Both the position numbers and the translations under genes were made by a program. From an uncultured Tenacibaculum sp. (GTDB lineage Bacteria > Bacteroidota > Bacteroidia > Flavobacteriales > Flavobacteriaceae), in the NCBI RefSeq assembly GCF_947498805.1, contig NZ_CANMLT010000010.1:1-64000 (forward strand): a stretch of DNA of 64,000 bases, written 5' to 3'. How positions within the stretch are numbered: the stretch's first letter is position 1; every line of letters begins with the position of its first letter. The notes below the pieces were generated by a model. The model was not told where the DNA came from. It saw only the letters and a program-made list of their open reading frames with translations, and searched no databases. Below, piece after piece: positions 27,156 through 35,454 of this stretch.

Positions 27156-27974
27156 TTGTTGAAACAACAAAAAAACAAAGACTGGAAAAACAAACTTCAT
27201 GAAATCATTTATGAAGCCGATACTCCTGCTGGTAAATTATTTGACATTGTTCTTCTAATTGCCATTGTGGCTAGTATTATACTAGTAATGCTAGAAAGTG
27301 TGGACTCAATCCATACTAAGTATGACGCATTTTTAGATATTTCAGAATGGATTATTACTATTTTATTCACTATTGAATATTTTGCTAGAATCATCTCTAT
27401 AAAAAGACCTTCTAGATATATTTTTAGTTTTTACGGAATTATAGATTTACTATCTACCTTACCTAAGTATTTAGCTATTATCTTTACAGGAACTCATAGT
27501 TTAGTTGCTTTGAGAGCCTTACGATTATTAAGGGTATTCAGAATCTTAAAATTAGCTCGTTTTATTGGAGAGTCTAATAACTTTATAAGAGCCTTAAAAG
27601 CAAGTAGAGCTAAAATTGGAGTCTTCTTATTTTTTGTTTTAATACTGTGCATCATTTTAGGAACGGTAATGTATTTAATTGAAGGAGGAGATAATGGTTT
27701 TACAAGTATCCCAAGAAGTGTATACTGGGCTATTGTAACGCTTACTACCGTTGGATATGGTGACATTGCACCACATACTCCTTTCGGGCAATTTGTAGCA
27801 AGTATTATTATGATTCTTGGTTATGGTATTATTGCAGTACCTACCGGAATTGTAACTTCAGAAATGACAAAAGCTAGCATTGATACAAATACGCAATCTT
27901 GTCCAAATTGTTTACATGATGGGCATAAAGATGATGCAGAATTTTGTTATAATTGCGGAACAAAACTGAATTAA
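27156..27974 (+). CDS. Voltage-gated-like potassium channel with C-terminal zinc ribbon
   Basis: 272 aa. Six transmembrane segments; arginine-rich S4 (ALRALRLLRVFRILKLARF, about 115-133); pore helix and filter TLTTVGYGDIAP (about 193-204). The C-terminus carries a CPNC...CYNC zinc-ribbon-like motif (residues about 249-269), unusual next to a pore domain. Translation probably starts at one of two adjacent TTG codons (27156 or 27159), as no ATG precedes S1. It abuts miaA with no gap. Inner membrane K+ flux; gating is not predictable. Confidence 0.88.
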   Translation: MLKQQKNKDWKNKLHEIIYEADTPAGKLFDIVLLIAIVASIILVMLESVDSIHTKYDAFLDISEWIITILFTIEYFARIISIKRPSRYIFSFYGIIDLLSTLPKYLAIIFTGTHSLVALRALRLLRVFRILKLARFIGESNNFIRALKASRAKIGVFLFFVLILCIILGTVMYLIEGGDNGFTSIPRSVYWAIVTLTTVGYGDIAPHTPFGQFVASIIMILGYGIIAVPTGIVTSEMTKASIDTNTQSCPNCLHDGHKDDAEFCYNCGTKLN

Positions 27975-28886
27975 ATGTCGCAAGAAAATACTCTGATTAC
28001 AATTGTAGGTGCCACAGCCATTGGTAAAACGGCACTAAGTATTAAACTAGCACAGCATTTTGGCTGCGATATCATTTCTTGTGATTCACGTCAGTTTTAT
28101 AAAGAAACTACTATTGGAACTGCTGTTCCTGATGCTGAAGAACTTGCCGCAGCACCTCATCACTTTATACAAAATAGAAGTATTTTTGAAGATTATTCTG
28201 TTGGTCAATTTGAGAAAGATGCTCTGGTTAAATTGGAAGAATTGTTTGAAAAAAATCCTGTTCAAATTATGGTTGGAGGAAGTGGTTTGTATGTAGATGC
28301 TGTTTTAAAAGGATTGGATTATTTTCCTGATGTTGCTCCAGAAATTAGAGTACAACTAACTTCTGAACTTGAAGAAAAAGGCATTGAACACCTTCAGAAT
28401 AGGTTAAAAGAATTGGATATAGAAAGCTATGAAAGTATTGCTATAGACAATCCACATCGATTGATAAGGGCTTTAGAAATTTGTATTGGCACTGGTAATA
28501 CCTATTCTTCTTATAAAAACAAACCAAAAGCTCCTCGTAAGTTTAACTCTATTAAAATTGGATTGACAGCAGATAGAGAAATTATGTACGATCGTATTAA
28601 TCGTCGTGTTGATATTATGATGAACAATGGTTTGTTAGCAGAAGCCAAAGCTGTGTATCCGCATAAAAGCTTAAATGCGCTACAAACTGTTGGGTATAGA
28701 GAATTGTTTGAGTTTTTTGACGGGAATTTCACTAAGGATTTTGCTATTGCTGAGATCAAAAAAAACACTAGAAGGTTTGCCAAACGACAAGGAACTTGGT
28801 TTCGAAAAGACCAGGATATTTTATGGTTTGATTTTCAAGACAACGTACAACATATTATAGAAAAAATAAAAAGCAGGCTACTCTAA
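27975..28886 (+). CDS. miaA: tRNA dimethylallyltransferase
   Basis: 303 aa. Adds dimethylallyl to A37 of tRNAs reading UNN codons. P-loop VGATAIGKTALS (10-21), the catalytic Asp region DSRQFYKETTIGTA (about 35-48), GGSGLYVDAVLKG, and the tRNA-binding QTVGYRELFEFFDG. C-terminal RFAKRQGTWFRKD is typical. Standard length. It is the last gene of the co-directional run from the acyl-CoA reductase; a weak GGCTA/TAGCC stem followed by a T-run near 28876-28902 overlaps its stop and may terminate transcription. Confidence 0.95.
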   Translation: MSQENTLITIVGATAIGKTALSIKLAQHFGCDIISCDSRQFYKETTIGTAVPDAEELAAAPHHFIQNRSIFEDYSVGQFEKDALVKLEELFEKNPVQIMVGGSGLYVDAVLKGLDYFPDVAPEIRVQLTSELEEKGIEHLQNRLKELDIESYESIAIDNPHRLIRALEICIGTGNTYSSYKNKPKAPRKFNSIKIGLTADREIMYDRINRRVDIMMNNGLLAEAKAVYPHKSLNALQTVGYRELFEFFDGNFTKDFAIAEIKKNTRRFAKRQGTWFRKDQDILWFDFQDNVQHIIEKIKSRLL

Positions 28887-28926
28887 GTTAGCCCACTTTT
28901 TTAAAGAAACCTATCACCGTCCCTAA

Positions 28927-30144
28927 TTATCCCTTATACCTCAATTTACCCGTTTCTATTCCTATAGCTGTTTTTGCTAAAATGGTAAATATTAAAGCAC
29001 CTAGCGCCCAAATACCAAGTGTTACACCTATTTCAATACCCGTTGGTGTATATTCAGCTATTTTACCATATGGTCCTGGAATAAAACCAGGAACAATTAA
29101 TCCAAAACCTTTTTCAATCCATATTGCAATAAACAAAATGAAACATGCAAAGTATAAGACCTTTAAATTGTTTCGAAGTTTATGAAAAGTTAATATAACC
29201 GTAGCTAATACATTTAAAGAAATAGCGGTCCATATCCAAGGTAACAAAGCTGTTTTACCATCTAATCCAAAAAACAAGTAATAAGCACTTTCACTATGAT
29301 GCGTAGGTGCATAAAACTCTTTGAATAACTCAGATATCAACATAATTATATTAATCTGAGCCGCCACCGTAACTACCATTGCTATTTTCTTAATGGTTTT
29401 ATCTTGAATCTTAAATGCCGTAAATGTTCTAATAATTGCTAGCACCAAAATAATCAGTGCAGGTCCAGCAGCAAATGCAGAAGCTAAAAAGCGAGGTCCT
29501 AATAACGCATTGTTCCAAAACGGACGTGCTTGTAACCCTTGATATAAAAATGCTGTTACTAAGTGAATTCCTACTGCCCAGAATACTGATAAAATAGCTC
29601 CTGGTACATACACACTTTTTTTAGACTCTTTTCCTTGATAATGTCTAAATAAAATATAAAACGGTATGGTTATATTTAAAAACAAGTACCCATTTAAAAC
29701 AATTACATCCCAAGTAAGCATTGAGTTAGGAAAGTTAAACACTCCAATTCCTGGTAACATATGCCATAATACAGAAGGTCCACCCATATCTGCAATTACA
29801 AAAGCCAAACACATAATTAGCGCTGCTACTGCAAGCCCCTCACCTATCAATACGGCTTGTTTAAAATCAATATCTTTTAATACATATGTAGGCATTACCA
29901 ACATTACCGCTGCGGCTGCAACTCCTACCAAAAATGTAAAGTTAGAAATGTACAATCCCCAACTAACTCTATCTGTCATTCCAGTAACACTTAATCCATG
30001 TTCTAATTGAATAGAGTAACAATACATTCCAATTAACATTACAAAAGTCAAAAATGCCATCCATAAATGATAGGTTTTTGAGCCTTTAGTAATGGTATCG
30101 AAACTATCTATAATTAAACTTTTAAAAACTTTAAGTTGTTTCAT
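28927..30144 (-). CDS. NrfD/PsrC-family quinol dehydrogenase membrane subunit of the nitrate reductase unit
   Basis: 405 aa, about nine to ten transmembrane helices. NrfD/PsrC-type blocks: HGLSVTGMTDRVSWGLYISNFTF near residue 50, and TAFLYQGLQARPFWNNALLGPRFLASAFAAGPA (about 197-229), the conserved quinol-site region. Such subunits oxidise menaquinol and pass electrons to a ferredoxin subunit, here encoded 11 bp upstream. It is the last gene of the nap unit. In proteobacterial nap systems this job is done by NapC or NapGH, neither of which is present. Confidence 0.88.
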   Translation of the reverse strand: MKQLKVFKSLIIDSFDTITKGSKTYHLWMAFLTFVMLIGMYCYSIQLEHGLSVTGMTDRVSWGLYISNFTFLVGVAAAAVMLVMPTYVLKDIDFKQAVLIGEGLAVAALIMCLAFVIADMGGPSVLWHMLPGIGVFNFPNSMLTWDVIVLNGYLFLNITIPFYILFRHYQGKESKKSVYVPGAILSVFWAVGIHLVTAFLYQGLQARPFWNNALLGPRFLASAFAAGPALIILVLAIIRTFTAFKIQDKTIKKIAMVVTVAAQINIIMLISELFKEFYAPTHHSESAYYLFFGLDGKTALLPWIWTAISLNVLATVILTFHKLRNNLKVLYFACFILFIAIWIEKGFGLIVPGFIPGPYGKIAEYTPTGIEIGVTLGIWALGALIFTILAKTAIGIETGKLRYKG

Positions 30145-30155
30145 CTCTATATTTT

Positions 30156-31283
30156 TTAATCCATGAAGTACCAGAACTTAGGTTCTGTTCCTAAATCTTC
30201 TTTTAATCGAAATACTTTTTTGTTCTCTAAAACCCATCTAATCGTACTATTTGGGTCTAATAGGTTACCAAAAATCCTTGCTCCTGTAGGACAAGCTTCT
30301 ACACATGCTGGATTTTTACCAGCCCTAGAGCGTTGCACACAAAAAGTACATTTCTCCATTACACCTTTTTTACGAAGACGGTTTCCTAAATAGTGCTGAT
30401 TCTTATTAATTTCTTCTTCTGGAACTTCAGGTTTGCTCCAATTAAACCTACGACCATCATATGGACACGCTGCCATACAATACCTACATCCAACACACCA
30501 ATCATAATCAACGACTACCAGTCCGTCATTTTCTCTCCATGTTGCTTGTACTGGACATACCTCAACACATGGTGGGTTATCACAATGGAAACATTGAGTT
30601 CCCATGTAAAAATGTCCTTCTGCCGGTACTTCATGGTAGTAATTATCATCAGCTTCATTAAAATTAAATCCTTTACCATCTTTCATTTCATGGATACGGA
30701 TGTATTGCATTTGCGAATTTCTGTCTTGGTTATTTTCCTCAACACATGCACTTACACAATCCATATACCCTTGACATTTAGAAATGTTAAAAGCATACCC
30801 AAACAATACATCGTCTTCAGCATTTTTAGAAGACATATTAATGGTTTTACCAGTTCTTAGTTGGTATGAACGCACCAACCTATCTACCGTTGCTTGCTTC
30901 TCCTCATCAGTCATTAGTTTATAGTTTCCTTTAAACTGTTCTTCCCAATCTATTTGTGCTTTTTCTTTAGATGTATCACTCGAAACTACACTTGTACAAG
31001 ATGATACCGCTCCTGCTCCTATTAATAAACTTGCTGTTAGCTTTTTAAAAGCTGAACGCCTGTCCATTTTTACATCAAACACTTGATCAAATCCATCTTT
31101 ACGTCGTTCTTCTCCAATAGATGCGTTTACTGCAGCTTCATAAAACTCTTGTTCTGTTAGTTCTTCTTTTTGACTATGAGAATTACATCCTCCTGATGTT
31201 TTTCCGCAACCACAAGAGTTATTCTTTTGTTTATGTTTACTATTTAGGTTTAGAGTAAACCATTTTTTACTGTTATTGCTCAT
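30156..31283 (-). CDS. Periplasmic ferredoxin subunit (four-cluster type) with extended Tat signal
   Basis: 375 aa from ATG at 31283, which lies 7 bp after the preceding stop; a longer frame reaching 31346 overlaps that gene and is rejected. Twin-arginine motif DRRSAFKK sits at 74-81, unusually far in, followed by a hydrophobic stretch and Cys96 (possible lipid anchor). Cluster motifs: CQGYMDCVSAC (170-180), CFHCDNPPCVEVCP (231-244), CVGCRYCMAACP (263-274), CTFCVQRSRAGKNPACVEACP. In the first motif the second Cys of the usual CxxCxxCxxxC is Tyr173. An N-terminal Cys/Gly patch (CGCGKTSGGC, 24-33) is odd. Partner of the NrfD-type subunit. Confidence 0.87.
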   Translation of the reverse strand: MSNNSKKWFTLNLNSKHKQKNNSCGCGKTSGGCNSHSQKEELTEQEFYEAAVNASIGEERRKDGFDQVFDVKMDRRSAFKKLTASLLIGAGAVSSCTSVVSSDTSKEKAQIDWEEQFKGNYKLMTDEEKQATVDRLVRSYQLRTGKTINMSSKNAEDDVLFGYAFNISKCQGYMDCVSACVEENNQDRNSQMQYIRIHEMKDGKGFNFNEADDNYYHEVPAEGHFYMGTQCFHCDNPPCVEVCPVQATWRENDGLVVVDYDWCVGCRYCMAACPYDGRRFNWSKPEVPEEEINKNQHYLGNRLRKKGVMEKCTFCVQRSRAGKNPACVEACPTGARIFGNLLDPNSTIRWVLENKKVFRLKEDLGTEPKFWYFMD

Positions 31284-31290
31284 GCCTAAA

Positions 31291-31917
31291 TTATTTACGT
31301 TCCTTAATTTTTTGTGTATTGAATCTTGCTGGCCATTTTGTTTCAAAACTTGGTGAATGCGGATTATGGCAATTCACACAGGTCAAAGAAGCTCGTGGTG
31401 GTGCCCAACTTTCAATACGTTTTCCATGTGCTCCTCCTGTCCAATCTTTATATTGTTGTTGATGACATTGACTACACAGCTTGTAACTCTTATTAAAATC
31501 CACTCCATGCCCAGTAATACTTCTTAACTCATCCATATTAGCACTATTATGACAAGTGATACAATTCATTGTTGTAGATTCAGCATGATTTAGTTTAATA
31601 TTCCAATGTGCCTTCTTTATATCTTTTGTTTGCATTTTAGCCAAAGGCTGTGTATGACATTCTGTACACTTATAAGATTTTATTTTATCTTTTCTTGTTG
31701 GAATTAAAAAAGTGATTTCATTTTCGGTTACTTCAATCATATTCATCCCATCAATGTATTTATCTGATGAAATGGAAGTTCCTTTATAATGTTTACTTTC
31801 TGCTTCTATTTTATCTGTTATACTATGATATTCATGTTCCTTATGCTTACAAGAAATACTAAGTAGCAATAATAGAATAAGGTAGCCTGCTTGTTTAATA
31901 GTTGTAGTATTCTTCAT
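31291..31917 (-). CDS. Tetrahaem cytochrome c lipoprotein of the nap operon
   Basis: 208 aa. Lipoprotein signal with lipobox ending LSISC (C23), so it is probably membrane-tethered. Four CxxCH haem sites: CTECH (84-88), CITCH (119-123), CSQCH (148-152), CVNCH (180-184). It probably relays electrons between the ferredoxin/NrfD pair and NapB. It is not NapC/NrfH: there is no N-terminal transmembrane anchor and haem spacing differs. Its ATG overlaps the napB stop (TAATG), indicating coupled translation. Confidence 0.85.
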   Translation of the reverse strand: MKNTTTIKQAGYLILLLLLSISCKHKEHEYHSITDKIEAESKHYKGTSISSDKYIDGMNMIEVTENEITFLIPTRKDKIKSYKCTECHTQPLAKMQTKDIKKAHWNIKLNHAESTTMNCITCHNSANMDELRSITGHGVDFNKSYKLCSQCHQQQYKDWTGGAHGKRIESWAPPRASLTCVNCHNPHSPSFETKWPARFNTQKIKERK

Positions 31918-32606
31918 TAGTTCCCAATTTTTCTCATGAAATCTCCAACATCTACAGTAACCTTGTTATTAGGTACGTGACATTGACGACAATTAACTCG
32001 TTCTGGATGTGAAACCCTAATTTCTTTAGGTGCACTCGGTCCTGCATGACAAGCCAGACAGTTTTCTCTCAATTGTAATTGATGCGGAATTACAGGTGGA
32101 CTCCCTGCCAATGCATTGTTTATTCCTGCAACAGGAGTTGTACCCCTCTTAAAATTCGTTTCCTTGAATAAAGAATTTGTTTTCTCTGGAACATGACACT
32201 GGCGACAATTAATCTTTTCTGGATGTGGGGTAACGGGAGTATATGCTTTGTATTTTTCTACATATCCACCATTTTCATGACATTTTAAACAACTATTATC
32301 TCCCATATCTCGTTCGCTATTTACCGCATGCGGAATACTAGGTGGTGCCCCGTGAAAAGCTCTATTATCATAATAGTTTTTCATGGTACGTTGATGCTGC
32401 TCATCAATGGGCATCTTTGTATAATCTAAGGCATGTTTTGAACGTTCAAATACTCCAGACTCTGAAGGAATAATTGGAATTGGTCTATTATTTTCTATCG
32501 GAACATATGCTTCCTCTTGTCCTGCATAATAGCTATAATTCCATATGGTAATAAATGCTATAAACAAGACTATAAACAGTGATATTATACCTAATCGTTT
32601 TCTCAT
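31917..32606 (-). CDS. napB: NapB-like periplasmic cytochrome c with duplicated dihaem unit
   Basis: 229 aa. Membrane anchor or uncleaved signal at 7-23. Four haem sites instead of the two of canonical NapB: CLKCH (106-110), CRQCH (134-138), CLACH (183-187), CRQCH (206-210). Each pair is introduced by PPxIPH (88-93 and 170-175) and ends HPEKINCRQCHVP or HPERVNCRQCHVP, so the dihaem unit is repeated in tandem. It should donate electrons to NapA, whose gene ends 3 bp upstream. Assignment as NapB rests on the PPxIPH...CRQCHVP blocks and on position after napA. Confidence 0.88.
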   Translation of the reverse strand: MRKRLGIISLFIVLFIAFITIWNYSYYAGQEEAYVPIENNRPIPIIPSESGVFERSKHALDYTKMPIDEQHQRTMKNYYDNRAFHGAPPSIPHAVNSERDMGDNSCLKCHENGGYVEKYKAYTPVTPHPEKINCRQCHVPEKTNSLFKETNFKRGTTPVAGINNALAGSPPVIPHQLQLRENCLACHAGPSAPKEIRVSHPERVNCRQCHVPNNKVTVDVGDFMRKIGN

Positions 32607-32609
32607 AAC

Positions 32610-34937
32610 CTAGGCTTTTTCAACTTTAACTGCACACTTCTTGTAATCAGGTTCTTTTGATATAGGACAAAAAGAATCTAACGTGATATCATTAATCAAC
32701 ATATTCTCATCAAAGAAAGGAACAAACACTTGCATAGGTTCTGGCACCCCTCTTTCATTTACAGATGCTGGTAAAACAATCTCTCCCCTACGTGTAGTTA
32801 ATTTCACTTTGTCTCCGTTTCTAATTTGCATACGTTTTGCATCTTCCGGATTTAACTCAACATAGGCATGTGGCATGGCTCTATGCAATACAGGGATTCT
32901 TCTAGTCATAGATCCTGTATGCCAGTGTTCTACTACACGTCCTGTATTTAACCAATATGGATATTCTTTATCTGGTTCTTCAGCCGCTGGTTCATAAGGA
33001 CGTTCCCAAATAATAGCTTTTCCATCAGGCTTTCCATAGAAATGAAACTCTTCTCCATTACTACAAGCTGGATCATATTTAGCATTAAATCGCCATTGAG
33101 TAGATTTTCCTTCTACATAAGGCCAAATAGCTCCAGACTGCTCTTTTAACACCTCTAATGGAGCCATATTATGTTTTTTCCCTTTATGGAACTTACGATA
33201 CTCTGTATAGATTTCTTCAATATGAGTCTCTGGCTTGTAATAAAACTGTTTTTCAAATCCCATACGTTTTGCTACTTCTATCAATTGCCAAGTATCACTC
33301 ATAGCTTCCCCCGGAGGTTGTACCATTTGTTCAAAGTATTGTGTTCTTCTTTCAGAGTTTCCATACATTCCCTCACGTTCTACCCACATGGCTGATGGTA
33401 AAATAACATCGGCGATATCAGTAGTTGGTGTTGGGTAAATATCTGAAACTACTATAAAACGTCCTTCTTTCTTTGCTCCATCTCGGTAACGTTTCAACTT
33501 TGGCATTGTTACCATTGGATTGGTTACTTGAATCCACATAAATTTGATATCTCCACGATCTAATGCTCTAAACATTTCTACCGTATGATAGGTTGGTTTT
33601 GGTGCAATATTCTCTACAGGAACATCCCAAATTTTTGCTGCAAACTCACGATGTTTAGGATTCATTACCACTCCTTTTGGTAATTTGTGTGTTAATGTTC
33701 CTACTTCTCTTACGGTACCACAAGCTGATGGTTGTCCTGTTAAAGAGAATGGACTATTTCCTGGTGTTGAAATTTTTCCAGTTAATAAGTGGATATTATA
33801 AATTAAGTTGTTCATCCAAGTTCCTCTTGAATGCTGATTTACTCCCATACACCACAAAGACATTACTTTCTTATTCGGATCCCCATAATAGGCTGCCATG
33901 TATTTAATATCCTTAGCAGAAACTCCTGATATCTGTTCTACTTTCTCTGGTGTATAATCTTCTAAGAAGTTTTTAAACTCGTCAAAACTTATGCCTGATG
34001 GTTTGTCTTTGAATTTATAATTATCTTCTAAACCATATCCCATATTGGTCAAGCCCTTCTTAAAGTTACAATGCTTCTCTACAAAGGATTGATTTACCCA
34101 ACCATTTTTTATAATCTCATAACATATAGCATTTGCTACCGCTAAATCTGTTTGAGGTTTAAATATGATAGATTTATCGGCCGCCATACTAGTACGTGTT
34201 GTACGTGTAGCAAAATCGATAATTTTTACGCCTCTCTTTAATCGTTGATCTAGCAAACGAGAGAATAATACTGGGTGCATTTCTGCCATATTATTTCCCC
34301 ATAAAAAGAATACATCTGCATGATCTATATCTTCATAACATCCCATAGGCTCATCCATACCAAAAGATGTTAAGAATCCCGTTACAGCACTTGCCATACA
34401 TAAACGAGCATTTGCCTCTACGTTGTTAGTTCCAATACATCCTTTAAAGAGTTTAGAAGCTACATAACCATCTGGAATAGTCCATTGACCAGAACCATAA
34501 ATGGATACAGCATCTTTACCATGGTCTTTAATCGTTTCCTTCATTTTTGAAGCAATTAAATCTAAAGCTTCTTCCATAGAAGTTTCAACGTACCTTCCAT
34601 TCTTCTTTACCAAAGGTTTTGTTAAACGATCTTTACCATACATAGACATTACTGAGTGGTACCCTTTAACACAGCATAAACCTTTATTTACACTAGATTT
34701 TGGGTCTCCCTTAACAGCTACTGCTTTGCCATCTTCTACACCTACCAAAACACCGCACCCTACTCCACAAAATCTACAAGGTGCTTTTTTCCAATCTAAA
34801 TTTCCTCCTTTTGGTAAGTTTCTTTCCTGTTCTCCAGCAAACATAATACCTGGAAACATGGTAGCTGCAGCTGTCATTGCTGAAAGGACAGCCATTTTCT
34901 TTATAAAGCTTCTTCTATTTGTTGTTGAAGTATACAT
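32610..34937 (-). CDS. napA: Periplasmic nitrate reductase catalytic subunit
   Basis: 775 aa, shorter than typical proteobacterial NapA of about 830. Tat signal NRRSFIKKM (7-15). [4Fe-4S] ligands in CRFCGVGCGVLVG with a fourth Cys in GLCCVKGYH. Mo-bis-MGD ligand Cys in NARLCMASA. The C-terminal part has the molybdopterin dinucleotide-binding fold (YWLNTGRVVEHWHTGSMTRR; PHAYVELNPEDAKRM). It reduces nitrate to nitrite in the periplasm. napD precedes it by 3 bp and napB follows by 3 bp. Controlled by the palindrome-type promoter at 35205-35248. Confidence 0.95.
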   Translation of the reverse strand: MYTSTTNRRSFIKKMAVLSAMTAAATMFPGIMFAGEQERNLPKGGNLDWKKAPCRFCGVGCGVLVGVEDGKAVAVKGDPKSSVNKGLCCVKGYHSVMSMYGKDRLTKPLVKKNGRYVETSMEEALDLIASKMKETIKDHGKDAVSIYGSGQWTIPDGYVASKLFKGCIGTNNVEANARLCMASAVTGFLTSFGMDEPMGCYEDIDHADVFFLWGNNMAEMHPVLFSRLLDQRLKRGVKIIDFATRTTRTSMAADKSIIFKPQTDLAVANAICYEIIKNGWVNQSFVEKHCNFKKGLTNMGYGLEDNYKFKDKPSGISFDEFKNFLEDYTPEKVEQISGVSAKDIKYMAAYYGDPNKKVMSLWCMGVNQHSRGTWMNNLIYNIHLLTGKISTPGNSPFSLTGQPSACGTVREVGTLTHKLPKGVVMNPKHREFAAKIWDVPVENIAPKPTYHTVEMFRALDRGDIKFMWIQVTNPMVTMPKLKRYRDGAKKEGRFIVVSDIYPTPTTDIADVILPSAMWVEREGMYGNSERRTQYFEQMVQPPGEAMSDTWQLIEVAKRMGFEKQFYYKPETHIEEIYTEYRKFHKGKKHNMAPLEVLKEQSGAIWPYVEGKSTQWRFNAKYDPACSNGEEFHFYGKPDGKAIIWERPYEPAAEEPDKEYPYWLNTGRVVEHWHTGSMTRRIPVLHRAMPHAYVELNPEDAKRMQIRNGDKVKLTTRRGEIVLPASVNERGVPEPMQVFVPFFDENMLINDITLDSFCPISKEPDYKKCAVKVEKA

Positions 34938-34940
34938 GGG

Positions 34941-35180
34941 CTAGTTTTTTTTAGGTGTATTAAATCCAGAAACCATCGCTAGTAGTTTTAAGCTCTTTAC
35001 GGTTTCTAATCGTTGTTTTAAAATATCTTCTTCTGCCTTGGTTTCGGTCTCTGTTACAACCACAAGAATGTCTTTGTTTTCCGCAGGGATTATTTCACAT
35101 TCTTTAATTGAAGACAACTCATTAATGAGCTCATTCTTTTTTCCTTTATACGGGTGTGCTAAGTAACTTTTAATAGGCAT
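34941..35180 (-). CDS. napD: NapD-like chaperone for NapA
   Basis: 79 aa. Small ferredoxin-like-fold protein of NapD type: MPIKSYLAHPYKGKKNELINEL, then ECEIIPAENKDILVVVTET and a C-terminal helix ending in LLAMVSGF. NapD binds the Tat signal of NapA and prevents export before cofactor loading. It is the first gene of the operon, 3 bp before napA, and its start lies 54 bp from the ATGAC-N4-ATCAT site. Sequence similarity in this family is low, so the call leans on size, position and the LVVVTETET / LAMVSG blocks. Confidence 0.85.
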   Translation of the reverse strand: MPIKSYLAHPYKGKKNELINELSSIKECEIIPAENKDILVVVTETETKAEEDILKQRLETVKSLKLLAMVSGFNTPKKN

Positions 35181-35204
35181 ATAAATACATGTAATAATTT
35201 ATAT

Positions 35205-35248
35205 CAAATTAAGGAAATGAGAAACACAACCAACATGACATTTATCAT
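35205..35248 (-). promoter_or_regulatory. CRP/FNR-type class II promoter of the nap operon
   Basis: Palindrome ATGACATTTATCAT (35235-35248), 22-bp spacer, -7 box TTAATTTG (35205-35212; five of six fixed TAnnTTTG positions) on the minus strand. The napD start is 54 bp from the palindrome. Same geometry as four other promoters in the window. Confidence 0.8.
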
Positions 35249-35387
35249 AAAACACACTGATAATCAATACGCTATATTTTTAAAGAAATAACGTTTTTGT
35301 TTCTATCCCGTTATTTTCAAGAGATTATCTCCTTTGAAATTTAATCGTATTCAACCTAATTTATTTTGATTATAAATAGCATCACAA

Positions 35388-35431
35388 ATGATAAATATCA
35401 TAATCTTTCAGCCGCTACAGCTTTAATTTTA
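35388..35431 (+). promoter_or_regulatory. CRP/FNR-type class II promoter of the ModE-like gene
   Basis: Palindrome ATGATAAATATCAT (35388-35401), 22-bp spacer, -7 box TAATTTTA (35424-35431; five of six). Start codon 53 bp from the palindrome. It diverges from the nap promoter; the two sites are 139 bp apart. Confidence 0.8.
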
Positions 35432-35454
35432 TTTCAATAATTAATACGAAGATC

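Noticed and set aside
31291..31917. Tetrahaem lipoprotein as NapC
   Set aside because: NapC/NrfH proteins have an N-terminal transmembrane anchor and a different haem spacing; this one has a lipobox.
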